A DNA stretch of 64,000 bases from assembly GCA_001628485.1 (NCBI GenBank), contig LURR01000012.1, positions 82,563 to 146,562 on the forward strand, in the 5' to 3' direction. Numbering within the stretch: the stretch's first letter is position 1; each line of letters starts with the position of its first letter. Below, in pieces: positions 30,790 to 43,000 of this stretch. This DNA comes from Marine group II euryarchaeote REDSEA-S11_B3N4. GTDB lineage: Archaea; Thermoplasmatota; Poseidoniia; Poseidoniales; Thalassarchaeaceae. A program made the position numbers and the translations under genes. The notes below the pieces were generated by a model. It searched no databases. It worked only from the letters and a program-made list of their open reading frames with translations, and was not told the DNA's origin.

Positions 30790-32567
30790 AAGCCCTCCAG
30801 AACTTCTAGAATCATATCAGAATACACCCTTGCCCTCGGTGGCATGCCGTCACTGTAGGAAACGCTGTGTATCTTGGGTATCAACTCAGCGGGGAACTCC
30901 TTTCGGATTATGCCGAATAGCTGCCCATCCCGATTGATTTCTAGAACAATGGTCCTGTCGTGCCTTCTAACGAATTCCTCCACGCCTGAATGCAGTGGGA
31001 GCGCCCTTACCCTGCATGTGCTGACAGAAAGTCCGGACTCCTCTAGCATGTCGTCTATCTCAACAATGGTATTCTCCATTGAGCCATAGAATATGACTCC
31101 AAGATCCTTCTTTTCTTCCTCCCTTATCACAGGAGCAGGAAGGTGGTCTCTAGCACCGTCGATCTTCCTCTTCAGCCTAGCCATGGTATCGTGGTATACC
31201 TGGGGGTCCTCTGAGTATATGCCATCCTCATCATGGCCTGTTCCCCTGTAGAGGATTGGGTCGAGGCCGCTCCCAGGAAGTGTCCTGTATGCTATACCGT
31301 CTCCATCCACGTCTCGGTATCTGCCATACTCGGGCATGGAGTCCATCTCTTCCTGGCTCCTGACCACCTTGCCCCTATCCATGGGAGAATCCGGGTAGGT
31401 GAATCCGGATGTCTTCCAGCGGTTCATTCCCAGATCAAGGTCGTTGAACCCGAAAACCATAGTTTGGAACCTCTCGGCATAGTCGAAAACTCGCCACCCG
31501 AACTCGAAGCATTCGTCTACAGTCCCCGGGATTAGTACGATGTGCTGTGTGTCCCCGTGACTAGCCTCGTAAAGCATCGAGAGGTCCCCTTGCTGTGTTC
31601 TAGTAGGCAACCCTGTGGACGGTCCAACTCTGTTGACGTCCCATATTACGCCGGGGACTTCAGAGAAGTAGAATAATCCAATGAACTCAGACATCAGGGA
31701 GATCCCCGGCCCACTAGTGCAGGTCATCCCCCTTCCTCCTGCCCATCCAGCACCTAGAACCATCCCAGCAGCTGCTAGCTCGTCCTCTGCTTGAATCACG
31801 GCACAGGTACTCCCTCCGTCACCGTCACTTCGAAGCTCTGGAAGCCAGTTGATTACCGATTCGGCAAGAGACGAAGAAGGGGTAATGGGATACCACGAGA
31901 GCATACTTATCCCACCGTATATAGAACCTAGAGCGATGGCCTCGTTGCCCTCAATCAGAAACGTATTGGGATCCTTATCCCTCGACTCTACGCTGAACTG
32001 GCAATCGAAGTCCCAGTTCTCATTGGCGTACTCTCTTCCCTCCGATATGGCTTGAATATTGAGCTCGACAGCCTTCTCCTTTCCCTTGAACTGGGCTTTA
32101 ACCGCCTTTTCTATCGCATCTTCTTCTACTCCAAGGAGGTGTGCCACGGCTCCTACATAGTACATATTTGCTATTAGCCTCCCAAGCTTTGGGTTTATCT
32201 TCCTGGCCATCTTTGTCATTGGCATTCCTAATAGGACGCAATCATCCCTCTCGACAGGCATTTTCACATCCTCGTTGTATACCACTATCGTGCCAGGCTC
32301 AAGTCCTTCGAGATCCTTAATCCATGTGTCTTTGTTCATCAGAATCTGAATGTTCGTCCCATCGCCCGGAGCCTGATATCCCCTGTCACTAGCCCTGATT
32401 ATGAACCATGTCGGTAAGCCGGATATGTTGCTAGGGAAGAGGTTCTTACCACTGACGGGCACCCCCATCTCGAACATTGAATGTAGAATTATGAGATTGG
32501 ACGACTGAGACCCCGTTCCGTTGGCGGTTGCGACGTTTACTACGAAATCATTGACGATTTTTTCCAT
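30786..32567 (-). CDS. korA: 2-oxoacid:ferredoxin oxidoreductase gamma-alpha fused subunit
   Basis: WYPITPSSSLAESV, GAGWAGGRGMTCTSGPGISLMSEFIGL; N-terminal gamma domain; ORF to 32663, start at internal MEKIVND. Confidence 0.87.
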   Translation of the reverse strand: MEKIVNDFVVNVATANGTGSQSSNLIILHSMFEMGVPVSGKNLFPSNISGLPTWFIIRASDRGYQAPGDGTNIQILMNKDTWIKDLEGLEPGTIVVYNEDVKMPVERDDCVLLGMPMTKMARKINPKLGRLIANMYYVGAVAHLLGVEEDAIEKAVKAQFKGKEKAVELNIQAISEGREYANENWDFDCQFSVESRDKDPNTFLIEGNEAIALGSIYGGISMLSWYPITPSSSLAESVINWLPELRSDGDGGSTCAVIQAEDELAAAGMVLGAGWAGGRGMTCTSGPGISLMSEFIGLFYFSEVPGVIWDVNRVGPSTGLPTRTQQGDLSMLYEASHGDTQHIVLIPGTVDECFEFGWRVFDYAERFQTMVFGFNDLDLGMNRWKTSGFTYPDSPMDRGKVVRSQEEMDSMPEYGRYRDVDGDGIAYRTLPGSGLDPILYRGTGHDEDGIYSEDPQVYHDTMARLKRKIDGARDHLPAPVIREEEKKDLGVIFYGSMENTIVEIDDMLEESGLSVSTCRVRALPLHSGVEEFVRRHDRTIVLEINRDGQLFGIIRKEFPAELIPKIHSVSYSDGMPPRARVYSDMILEVLEGL

Positions 32568-32718
32568 TGTTCTCTTGGTCCCCAGTGCTCTCACAAAACG
32601 ACTACTCGCAAGGTCTCGGCGATGACTCTGGGTCTTATGCATTACCATCGAAGAATCAACCAATCTGCCGCAGAAGTCCTTCCGCTGGAGTTTTCAATGA
32701 GAGGGTTTTCGCCGGCTC

Positions 32719-33753
32719 GTGCCTATACCATCAGAACTACAGAAGGCTTGGGACGACGCAGCGGCCCTTGTCGAGGAAAAGAAAGACCCAGAAGGAGCTC
32801 TAGAAGCACTAAGAGCCGCATGGGGGAGTATCGAAAACGAGACTCAGAGGGCTAAGACACTAGCATTGGCCGCAGACGCAGGGACCGAATTAGGACTGAT
32901 AGACAGCAAGAACCGGAAGTCCCACTGGCAGAAGGCGTACCGAAACTACAACAATTCACTGTCAATCAACTCAAAGAACAAAGAAACGCGCATAAAGATG
33001 AACAAGCTTGCTTCAATGATGGACGAGGAGTCAATTTCACTAGGGCTCGGGTTTCAGATGTTTGACCAGGGAAATCCCACCCCTTTGGGATTGCTAGTAA
33101 TGATTCTCACTCTTGCGGGACTACTGGTCTCAGTGAAGCTGGTCTCTGAATTCTTTGACGATACCAACAATCCTCTGGTTTCAATGGAGGTGCAGTACGT
33201 CCAAAACGGTCAGACAATTACGGGTGAGATACAAATCGAGCTTTATCAGGATGAGGCGCCTATGCACGTTGAGAGCTTCCTGACCCATGTTGAGAGCGGC
33301 GCATATGTCGGAATAGAGTTCCATAGAGTGATATCAGAATTCATGATTCAGGGAGGGGATATCGAGAGTATGGGAGGGTCCGGAGGATATGCTGCGCACT
33401 ACTATGGTTGGTGCAACGGCGAGCAAATGCCCGAGTCACAATGCCCCGATAAGACGGACTACACCATACCACAAGAACACGAGAACGGTCTGAAGCACAC
33501 CGTTGGAGCGCTGGCTGCTGCTCACGCAGGTGTAAACACAGACGGCAGCCAATTCTACATCGTACCATCTGATGGATCTGCTGGCCATCTCGATTGGGAG
33601 GCCGGAAAGGATTGCAGCAGGGAGAGTTGCCATACAGTGTATGGTTACGTTACCGACGGACAGAACCACGTTGACGCTATCAGCAAGGTGGAAACAAACT
33701 CTAATCGACCAGTGGATCCAGTCAGGATCCTATCTGCTAGCGTGATCAACTGA
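32719..33753 (+). CDS. Membrane-anchored cyclophilin-type peptidyl-prolyl cis-trans isomerase
   Basis: TM segment then IELYQDEAPMHVESFLTHVESGAYVGIEFHRVISEFMIQGGD ... DGSQFYIVP. Confidence 0.88.
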   Translation: MPIPSELQKAWDDAAALVEEKKDPEGALEALRAAWGSIENETQRAKTLALAADAGTELGLIDSKNRKSHWQKAYRNYNNSLSINSKNKETRIKMNKLASMMDEESISLGLGFQMFDQGNPTPLGLLVMILTLAGLLVSVKLVSEFFDDTNNPLVSMEVQYVQNGQTITGEIQIELYQDEAPMHVESFLTHVESGAYVGIEFHRVISEFMIQGGDIESMGGSGGYAAHYYGWCNGEQMPESQCPDKTDYTIPQEHENGLKHTVGALAAAHAGVNTDGSQFYIVPSDGSAGHLDWEAGKDCSRESCHTVYGYVTDGQNHVDAISKVETNSNRPVDPVRILSASVIN

Positions 33754-33790
33754 TTCACTTCACTTAGTGAACTTCATGTACTCCTGACTT

Positions 33791-36499
33791 TTGGTTTGGT
33801 TTGGTGAGTTTGTGGGGGGTGACAATCCATTCGGTGCCAAGTCACAGTTCGAGAAGTCCGATGGTACGATGGCCAGATTCATGGACCTGCATTCCCTTGA
33901 GGAAAGGGGATTGTGCAAATTGGATGAGATACCATTCTCCATCAGGATACTTCTTGAGTCCGCTCTGAGAAAATGCGATGGATTCCTCGTGAACGAGGAT
34001 GATGTCAGGAGAATAGCCTCCTGGTCACCAGAAATGAAGCCAGAGGAGATTCCTTTCAGTCCCAGTAGGGTCATTCTACAGGACTTCACTGGAGTCCCTG
34101 CAATAGTGGATATCGCAGCACTCAGGGATGCAATGAAGGATCTCGGTGGCGATCCGGCGAAGGTGAACCCTCAGGTTCCTGTAGACCTAGTAATCGATCA
34201 CTCCGTCCAAGTGGATGTATCTGGACTATTTCCGGATGCCAGAGAGCGTAACTTGGAGATAGAATATGAGAGGAACTCAGAGAGGTACAAGTTCTTGAAA
34301 TGGGGGCAATTGAGCCTTGACAACTTCCGGGCAGTCCCACCCGGAAGGGGAATAGTGCACCAGGTGAATCTCGAATGGATCGCTAGCGTAGCCAGGGAGG
34401 AAGATGGAACTTGGATTCCAGACTCCCTAGTGGGAACCGACTCCCATACTACCATGATCAACGGATTGGGGGTCCTTGGTTGGGGTGTCGGTGGAATAGA
34501 GGCAGAAGCCGTGATGCTAGGGCAGCCGATCTACATGCTGCTTCCAGAGGTTGTAGGCTTCGAACTAAGAGGAGAACTACAACCAGGAGTTACAGCGACT
34601 GATATGACTCTGAGAATAGTTGAGATGCTCAGGGAGCATGGCTGCGTCGGAAAATTCGTAGAGTTCCATGGCCAAGGACTCTCTAGCCTTAGTCTACCAG
34701 ATAGGGCCACTATTGCAAATATGGCACCTGAGTACGGGGCAACATGCGGCTTCTTCCCCGTCGACCAGACCACTCTTGACTACCTGATACTCTCAGGAAG
34801 AGACACTGATCACGTGGAGGATGTGAAGAGATTCATGTCGGCTCAGGGACTATTCTACGAACAATCATCGACTACCCCCAAATTCACATCGAATCTCGAA
34901 TTGGACCTGAGAACTGTAGAACCCTCACTTTCCGGACCAAAGAGGCCTCAGGACAGAGTCTCACTGTCAGAAATGAAATCTCACTGGAGAGCCAGCCTAA
35001 ATGCTGAGACGGGCCATCAGGGCCATGGAATTGACCCCAGTAGGAACTCAGACTCGTCACCGATAGAGGGAAGAGGGTGTGATTTGAATCACGGAGACGT
35101 AGTTATCGCAGCCATAACTAGCTGCACCAACACCAGCAATCCAAGTGTGATGATCGCAGCAGGACTGATGGCTAGGAACGCCAGATCAAGAGGATTGCAG
35201 ATCAAGCCTTGGGTTAAGCCCAGCCTAGCTCCTGGCAGCAGAGTCGTTACCGAGTACTACGATGCCTCGGGTCTTACCGATGACCTGGACTCTCTGGGAT
35301 TCAGCGTAGTTGGCTATGGATGCACCACATGCATAGGAAACTCCGGACCCCTGGATCCTGAGATAGAGGCAGCAATAGACGATGGGGATCTGGTTGTGGG
35401 AAGCGTCCTCTCCGGGAATCGTAATTTCGAAGGAAGGATACACCAGAAGATCAAGGCGAACTACCTAGCTAGCCCACCTTTGGTAGTGGCCTACGCTCTG
35501 GCGGGAACATTGGACATAGACTTCAGCAAGGAACCCCTCGGCATGGATGGTGCCGGAGAGCCTGTGATGCTGTCAGACATCTGGCCCAGTGATGATGAGA
35601 TTCGCAGAACCGTAGAAGCTGCCATTGGTCCGGAGATGTTCATCAGGCGATACTCAGACGTCCTAAGTGAGCCCAGATGGGACTCGATTCCTAGTGAAGC
35701 AAGCGAACTTTTCCCGTGGGACGAGGATTCCACGTACGTGCGACTACCCTCTTTCTTCCAGGGAATCGAACCCGAACCGTCTCCCGTAGAGCCGATAGAG
35801 GATGCGAGGGTCCTGGTGAAGGTCGGCGACTCGGTTACTACGGATCACATCAGTCCTGCGGGGGCCTTCCCCAGCAGCGGCCCAGCGGGCAAGTACCTGA
35901 TCAGCAAGGGAGTCGAACCCCGGGACTTCAACTCCTTCGGGAGCCGTCGAGGCAATCATGAGGTAATGATCAGGGGGACATTCGCCAACATCAGGATGAG
36001 GAACCAGACCGCACCCGGAACCGAGGGCGGACTCACAACACATTTCCCAACCAACGAGGTAGTTTCAATACACGAAGCCAGTGAAAGGTACCAATCAGAA
36101 TCCACGCAACTAGTGGTATTGGCAGGCTCTCAGTATGGCTCTGGAAGCAGCAGGGACTGGGCTGCAAAAGGTACCTTACTTCTTGGCGTCAGGGCCGTTA
36201 TAGCCAAGTCATACGAGCGGATCCATAGGTCCAACTTGGTGGGAATGGGAGTTCTCCCACTAGCATTCCCCGATGGGAGCGATGCAGAATCATTGGGCCT
36301 CGATGGCACCGAGCTCTACAGCATCCCTGCATCCGGTAATCTCGATCCGTTCTCTGAGATAATCGTAACAGCGAAGAAGGGGGACGGGACAGTGATCAGC
36401 TTCCCAGTCATTGTCAGATTGGAGACGCCAGTAGAAGTCGAGTACTACAGAAACGGAGGAATCCTGCAAACGGTCCTCAGGAATCTGGCAAAAGGTTGA
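33791..36499 (+). CDS. acnA: Aconitate hydratase (AcnA type; true start may be an upstream GTG/ATG or internal)
   Basis: VDLVIDHSVQVD, VGTDSHTTMINGLGVLGWGVGGIEAEAVMLGQP, AAITSCTNTSNPSVM, YGCTTCIGNSGPL, AGSQYGSGSSRDWAAKG. Confidence 0.95.
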   Translation: MVWFGEFVGGDNPFGAKSQFEKSDGTMARFMDLHSLEERGLCKLDEIPFSIRILLESALRKCDGFLVNEDDVRRIASWSPEMKPEEIPFSPSRVILQDFTGVPAIVDIAALRDAMKDLGGDPAKVNPQVPVDLVIDHSVQVDVSGLFPDARERNLEIEYERNSERYKFLKWGQLSLDNFRAVPPGRGIVHQVNLEWIASVAREEDGTWIPDSLVGTDSHTTMINGLGVLGWGVGGIEAEAVMLGQPIYMLLPEVVGFELRGELQPGVTATDMTLRIVEMLREHGCVGKFVEFHGQGLSSLSLPDRATIANMAPEYGATCGFFPVDQTTLDYLILSGRDTDHVEDVKRFMSAQGLFYEQSSTTPKFTSNLELDLRTVEPSLSGPKRPQDRVSLSEMKSHWRASLNAETGHQGHGIDPSRNSDSSPIEGRGCDLNHGDVVIAAITSCTNTSNPSVMIAAGLMARNARSRGLQIKPWVKPSLAPGSRVVTEYYDASGLTDDLDSLGFSVVGYGCTTCIGNSGPLDPEIEAAIDDGDLVVGSVLSGNRNFEGRIHQKIKANYLASPPLVVAYALAGTLDIDFSKEPLGMDGAGEPVMLSDIWPSDDEIRRTVEAAIGPEMFIRRYSDVLSEPRWDSIPSEASELFPWDEDSTYVRLPSFFQGIEPEPSPVEPIEDARVLVKVGDSVTTDHISPAGAFPSSGPAGKYLISKGVEPRDFNSFGSRRGNHEVMIRGTFANIRMRNQTAPGTEGGLTTHFPTNEVVSIHEASERYQSESTQLVVLAGSQYGSGSSRDWAAKGTLLLGVRAVIAKSYERIHRSNLVGMGVLPLAFPDGSDAESLGLDGTELYSIPASGNLDPFSEIIVTAKKGDGTVISFPVIVRLETPVEVEYYRNGGILQTVLRNLAKG

Positions 36500-36530
36500 A
36501 TTCGCTCACGTAAAGCATCGAGGTCATAGA

Positions 36531-36986
36531 ATGGCAGAAGACGAATCCGAATCGGAAAATGGACTTCCCGGACCCCCACCTGATCCGTCCAGAATTCCAT
36601 CCATAGTGAGGAAGGTCGGTGACCTCAACCTAGCATCGAAGGCCGAAGAGCACGGAATCTCAAAGAAGACTGAGCCGGACATCAAGGCGATCATGGAATT
36701 CCTGGACGAGATTGAGGACCCTCAACCCCTCAATAACAATCTCTCCGGGGACCCAATGGCAGAGTCCTGGCTCCAAATTCTCCTGACGTTAATCGTAAGG
36801 GAGCATGGACACTCATCGTTGGATGTGGGGACCATAGAGCTCCTTGTGGGAGAGAGAATGAACAGAGAGAGAATCGATCTGGAGATTTTCCTAGACAGGC
36901 TATGGCTAATGGGGAGGCTCGAGAAGGTCTACGGCGGCGAAGAAGTAAGTTATTCGCCTAATCCAAGTTGGCTCGAGATGAAGTAA
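36531..36986 (+). CDS. Hypothetical protein
   Basis: ORF with intergenic position and acidic N-terminus; no family recognised. Confidence 0.5.
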   Translation: MAEDESESENGLPGPPPDPSRIPSIVRKVGDLNLASKAEEHGISKKTEPDIKAIMEFLDEIEDPQPLNNNLSGDPMAESWLQILLTLIVREHGHSSLDVGTIELLVGERMNRERIDLEIFLDRLWLMGRLEKVYGGEEVSYSPNPSWLEMK

Positions 36987-37029
36987 TTCGGCGACATTCC
37001 TTAATGCACCAAAAAAACACGTCTCGGTA

Positions 37030-40000
37030 ATGCATAAGAGTGGTCGGAAAGTCCGAACTACCATGATGAACGTAAGTATGAATGGAAACCGTAAGCATGG
37101 AAGCGGCAGGAGGGCAGTAGGACTGGTGTTCCTCATGCTGACTTCGCTGTTCGTCTCGGCAGTGCCCTATGCTTCTGCTTCCCACACTACTCAATACGCA
37201 GTACAGAGAGATCCTCTCTACATCACGATTGGAGATCTGGACTGCGATGGGGATAATGACATAGGCTCCGGCAGCGGCTTTGGACACTTCATTAGCTTCC
37301 TATACAACGACGGAAACGGCGGCTTCGCAGATAGGCAGGATGTCCAGATATCCAACAACGACTCGTACAGGGCAGGTTTCAGAGACGTCGCCGACGGAAA
37401 TCGCGTGGAGATAGCCGATGTCGACGGTGACGATGTTAACGACATCATCTACTACCAACAGAACGTTAGGTTCGTCGGTGAATCGTTCATCAGGCCAGCG
37501 AACCTTACTGTACTCAAGGGAGAATGCGACAAGAGGGTCAACGAATGGGAGGAAATGTTCGATACGATCACGGTAATCAACCCCTATCTGGCAGATTTCG
37601 ATGTAGGAGATATCAACGATGACGGTTATGTGGACGTAGTATTCTCATCGACCGACTCAACCTTCGCGAACCAGTTCATACAGATATACAAGGGGCCTGA
37701 CTACAGCCTCCCCTCCAATCAACACGCACCCATTTCGGTCCCTCTTACCAGTGGCTACTATCAGTATCTCAAGCTAGGTAATTGGAACGAGGACCTCCTG
37801 GAGAACCCACTTACCGGGGAACCTGTCCCAGGAGAGTGCGAGGATCTGGACATCTGGCTACTCAGGACCCCGCCATACAATGCAGGTGTGGGCTACTCTG
37901 CGGGGACCTATGACAACGTGACCGTGCTCGAGTACGATTGCGTTACCGGACAGTTCCCCAACCCGATGGACCCAACCGGCTCCGGGACCATCCACGAGTT
38001 CAAACTCGATGCGGAGCACGACTACCCACTGTACGGTTTCGATATCGCAGACTCCACCCCTGATGATGACGTCAATGAGATTGATATCATCGCAGCAGTA
38101 GATGGAATCACAGGAAACGTGTCATATGCCACCAAGACATCCTCTGGATGGGACAAGCAGAACTACGTCGACTTCGGAGACTTCCTCGGAGCATCAGTAA
38201 CTATTGCAGACGTTAACCAGGATGGAGAGCTGGACTTCTTCGTCCCAACATCCCTCACCCTCTTGGATACCCAGGAGTCGACAGTTCAGAATCAGACGTT
38301 CCTCCTGAGACCCAACCTCAGAGCCCTGAACACCGTACAGATTCTGCTAGCAGATCCAGATACTAACGGGTACCTCCCACCTCTGTCATTCGACGTAGGT
38401 AGGAGGCCGACCATGGCCATGCCAGGTCAGCTCCAAGGAGGCGAGAACAGCGCACTAGAGGTTGTAATCGGACAGGAGGACTACACATACAGATTCTCAA
38501 ACAACGCCATGTGGTTGGATACCCAAGGTTATGCTGGCCAGGGCGATTACCTGTCCGTACTAGTACTGGATAACTACGACCTAGGAATTACCAGGGTCGA
38601 GATCGAACCCTCGGTAACCGATCCTGCGACGTTCCAGAGCATTGTCGGCGAAGGTAATCGATGGGTCAACGTCACCGTGAAGAACACTGGTTTGATGCCC
38701 ATTTCGAGTGGCAGCTTCGACGTCGACCTTGAGGTCAGGGAGGTACTTGGCGGTACTGACACGGTCGTCTACTTCAACGACTTCGAGACCGACTCTCCCA
38801 ACATTAACTCCGCAGGTGCTACCCTGAGCAAGTACTCGTACACAGGAGAGTACGATCTTGGCAATTCCTCTTGGCACATAGACGAGGATAGGTATTGGAT
38901 TAGTCAAGACTACGACGAGTATGATGTTGTCCATTTCAACAACAGTGACTACCAGTGCATGCCAAACGGGACTGACACTTGCCTGGCTGCAGACGGCAAC
39001 CCCGAGGAAAACAACGAATCCTGGGACGGACCCGTTGCATACCCGTACTGGGAGGCCGAGGCCAACCCAACGAACTACTTCTGGTCCGGAGTAACTCACA
39101 CATACGAGTTAGAAGATGGAAACACCACGGATGACACCGGCTACTACAACCACATGGACGAGGCTCTGATATTGGAGGGAATCGACCTATCTGGGGCCGA
39201 TGCAGCATTCTTGGACATGGATGCAATATGCAGTGCGGGATTCTTCGAACTCTTCTTGGCGGAGCCATACGACGTCATAGAGAGATGGCTGTACGAGGAC
39301 TCCTGCAGCATCGAGGTATGGAGCGACGGTAGTGGATGGGAGACCGTTTGGAGATTCGGAGGATGGGACAACGAGAGGAAGTACAAAATCGAGGAGAGGG
39401 TCTCGAGCGCACCCGACCCCGAGTACAACGATTACAATTCCAACTTCTTTGGAGACTGGCACACCACGATGTGGAACAACTACACTGAATCCGGTGGAAT
39501 CAGAGATTCCTGCGCCATCACTTACGGAATTTGTTGGGAAGACGGCGGCCAAGATCAGATGGCGGACTCAATCGATCTCACTCCATACGCCGGACAGACG
39601 ATTGACATTAGATTCCGCTTCAGGAGCGGCTTGGAGGGAACTGCGGGCCCCGAGGGGTCTCTCGACTACTCAGGATTGGACGGTTTCGCGATAGACAACA
39701 TTTCCGTCAGGACAAGGGACGTCAATTTCGGTGCCTCAACTTTCGAGAGCCAACAGCTGGAGAATCTGGATCTTCTCGCTGGCGAGTCCCTTCAGGTCCA
39801 ACTGACGGCCGACTTCGTGGACAACACCACGTACTATATCTCGACCGTTCTTTCTAACTTCGACTTGGGTTCGGGGCAGGCAGACCAAGACAGCACCAAT
39901 GACGAGACTCGGTTCCAGCTGACAGTCAGGAACCTGTACGACCCAGGACTCTTCGAGGAGCCATGGCTCAATCTTCTGAACGGAGAGCGATACGCATCGG

Positions 40001-43000
40001 GGGAGATGCCCATCACCGTTGGTGTGCAGAACTGGGGCAACACCTTCGTCGACTTCGACGTCGAGGCGAAGGTTCGGAATGCTCTACCCGAGCTGATCGC
40101 TGCCGAGGACTTCTCCGGATTCCAGCCTATCTGGGAGGACGATGGAAACGAAAACGGGAGCAGGTTGGACGACTCCACTGGGTCAAATGAGATGCTGCCA
40201 CAGAATCAGGGCGTGTTCAAGAACCAGGCATATTGGCTCGGGCACCCCTCGGACGGTTATGGGGACAGTTGGAACGAGACTCTGACACTCGAGCCGATAG
40301 AACTCACAGACAGCGGAGCGGACTTCACGTTCCTAAGCTTCGACTACTTCGCAGAGGGGGACCATATCTCTGACAGAAACGGGAACGTCCAAGCAGTTCG
40401 AGACTTTTCATACTTGGAGGTGACCTGGGTCAAGGAAGGCGAGGTCTTCGATGGAACCATCTACGGTAGCTGGACCGACCTGAACGATAACGGCCTCAGG
40501 TATGCGTTCAACCCCTACACCGAGACTGTCTACAACTATTGCGAGGATTTCGACCAGAACGGCCTCTACGAGGAGGTCGAGTATGCAGGTGACCACTCTG
40601 GCGGAATCGGTGAGGATGGATTCGTCACATGGTTCGACTCGGACAACCTCGTGAACACTGCTAGGATAGACCTGACCCACGTTCATCTCCTGAATCAAAC
40701 TGCAGAGGACTCGATCGCTTGGACCGACGAGTGCACATCACTGGCAGGAGCGGAGGTGACCTTCACATGGAGGTTCTACTCCAATGACGATGGGGTCAAC
40801 GGAAATGCAGGTTACGCCGGATTCGGCATAGACAACATAAGGGTGGACGATTACACCTTCAATGACGATGGTACGTACATCGAGACAGTAACTGGAATGG
40901 ACGCTGCTCAGAAGAGAGTCATTGAGATGGGGGTCCATGACTTCGAGAGCGGACTCTACAGGATAGACCTCATGACCATCTACAACAACACAGACAACAC
41001 TACGAACTGGTTCGACAAGCCTGAAATTAGCCAAGCCAACAACGTATCTACCATCCTGTTCGAGATCGCCAACGCTGACATCACGCTACTACAGGCAGAT
41101 GTTCTCGACTGCGTCGCCGATGCGGTCTACTCCTGCGTATACTCGACCAACCCACAGGGTCAGCAGTCGCACAACTTCGCGGTTCCGATGCTAAATGGTG
41201 TCATCGAGGGGATATACGAGGTGACGATGAAGATCGTTGACGAGGACACGGGGCAGACCGTATTCGAGCAGACATCCGATAACGGCCCCTTCGTTCTAGA
41301 CCCGCACCAGCGGTCTCAGGCGAACTGGACCTCTCCCTACGACCTGTGGTTCGACTCCCACACGTACAACATCAGCTTCCAATCCACATTGATCGGGACT
41401 GGAGAGGACTCCGGTAACGAGAGGTACTTCTCAATCGAGTTCCTCGACAACATCGACGTCGCGATCCTCTCCAACCCCACCGACCAGAACAGGCTGCAGA
41501 GGGTTAAGCAGGACCTATCCTCGATGAACAAGACATACACCCAGCTAGAGGTGGAGGACTGGAACGTTTACGGAATGGAGGACTGGCTCGAGCACTACTC
41601 CAAGGTCCTGCTGCCTTGGCAGACGGACTACAGCGTGGAGTATGGCGACTACTACGAGCTCCTCGGAACCCCAAACCCCGACAACGCCGACATCACCCTG
41701 ACTGAGACTCTAATCGAGTTCATGAGGGAGGGAGGGACTCTTCAGGTCCATCTGGGACCATACTACTCTGACTACGACGACATACAGAATCCGAACTCAC
41801 CAGACAGGCTACCCTTCGGAATGAACGTAGTGATGAGGGACCACCACAACGATACCGTGGACCACAGGGTCCTCTCAGAGAACGTGAGCCTGATAGACCC
41901 CTATCACCCTCTAATGTCCGGAATCGACCCATCTTCCCTGTCCGGAATAAACGGTGGGACGCACGTGGCACTATCGGCACTCGACCTGAATCAGGTCAAA
42001 TCGGAGAACATCCCCCAGGTATGTAGCGATGGAGCCCCCGGTGGGACCGAAGGCGGGAAGATAAGCGACGGTGGCACGTTCCACACGGTCATCCGTGACT
42101 TGGAGAATCCGAGCCAGGCCCTTTTGTCAACCTGCAATGTTGAGCAGGGCGGGATGATCGTCACGACAATAGACGTGGAGAATCCAGCCGTCTCACAGCC
42201 ATTCGGAGATCCAAACTTCGCCATGCTGTCTAACCTCCTTGACTTCCACCTGACTCCATACCCAGATGGATTCGAAATAGCCGGAGAGGGCTTCGAGCTG
42301 ACTATTGGCGGTGCAGTTCAGTCCATCGACGTACTCACCGGGGCCTACGCCAGGAAGGCAATCAAGAGCTCTGCGGAACTGCAGTTCGGATTTGAGACGG
42401 ACGTGCCAGGGATTCATGCAGACTGGTTGATCGAGTCTGCCGACGGTGAGGCAGTAACTGGTTGGGACGGACAGCCCTTGGGAAGCGAAAACAACCACGT
42501 GCACAGCCCAGACTCCTCGCAGCCTGCGACAGCCATATTCTGCGTCCCAGACGAGAATGCCGAACTAGGGTGCAAGATCGATGCAGAGTGGAGGATCTGG
42601 TTGTTCCTGCACGACTCCTACGGGAATACACGGATAACCAACATCTCCGTGTACACTAACGACATCAACGCCGACAGCACGCCTCCAGAAGCGCATATCG
42701 AGATAGTGGAGGACTCATCTTTCGCCGATTTCGTCGAGTTCGTCGGATATCAGCAGACACCGACAGGAAAGCAGGACGAAAACGGCAACTGGATAATGGT
42801 CGACTCCCCCAAGTACCGAGTCAGGCTATCAGACACCGGAGACACTAGCATTCGATTCTCCTCTGCCAACAGTAGCGATATCGGAACTGGAATTGGAAAG
42901 TTCACTTGGTCAGTAAATGGAGACGGTGACAACGTGCAGTCTTACGAGTTGCCTGGTAGCCAAGTAGAGTGGACCTACACATTCAGGAATCTGACTGCTG

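Noticed and set aside
38581-39552. Several 95-170-aa minus-strand ORFs inside the 37030..43788 gene
   Set aside because: Antisense to a strong coding frame with signal peptide and domain structure; no recognisable family
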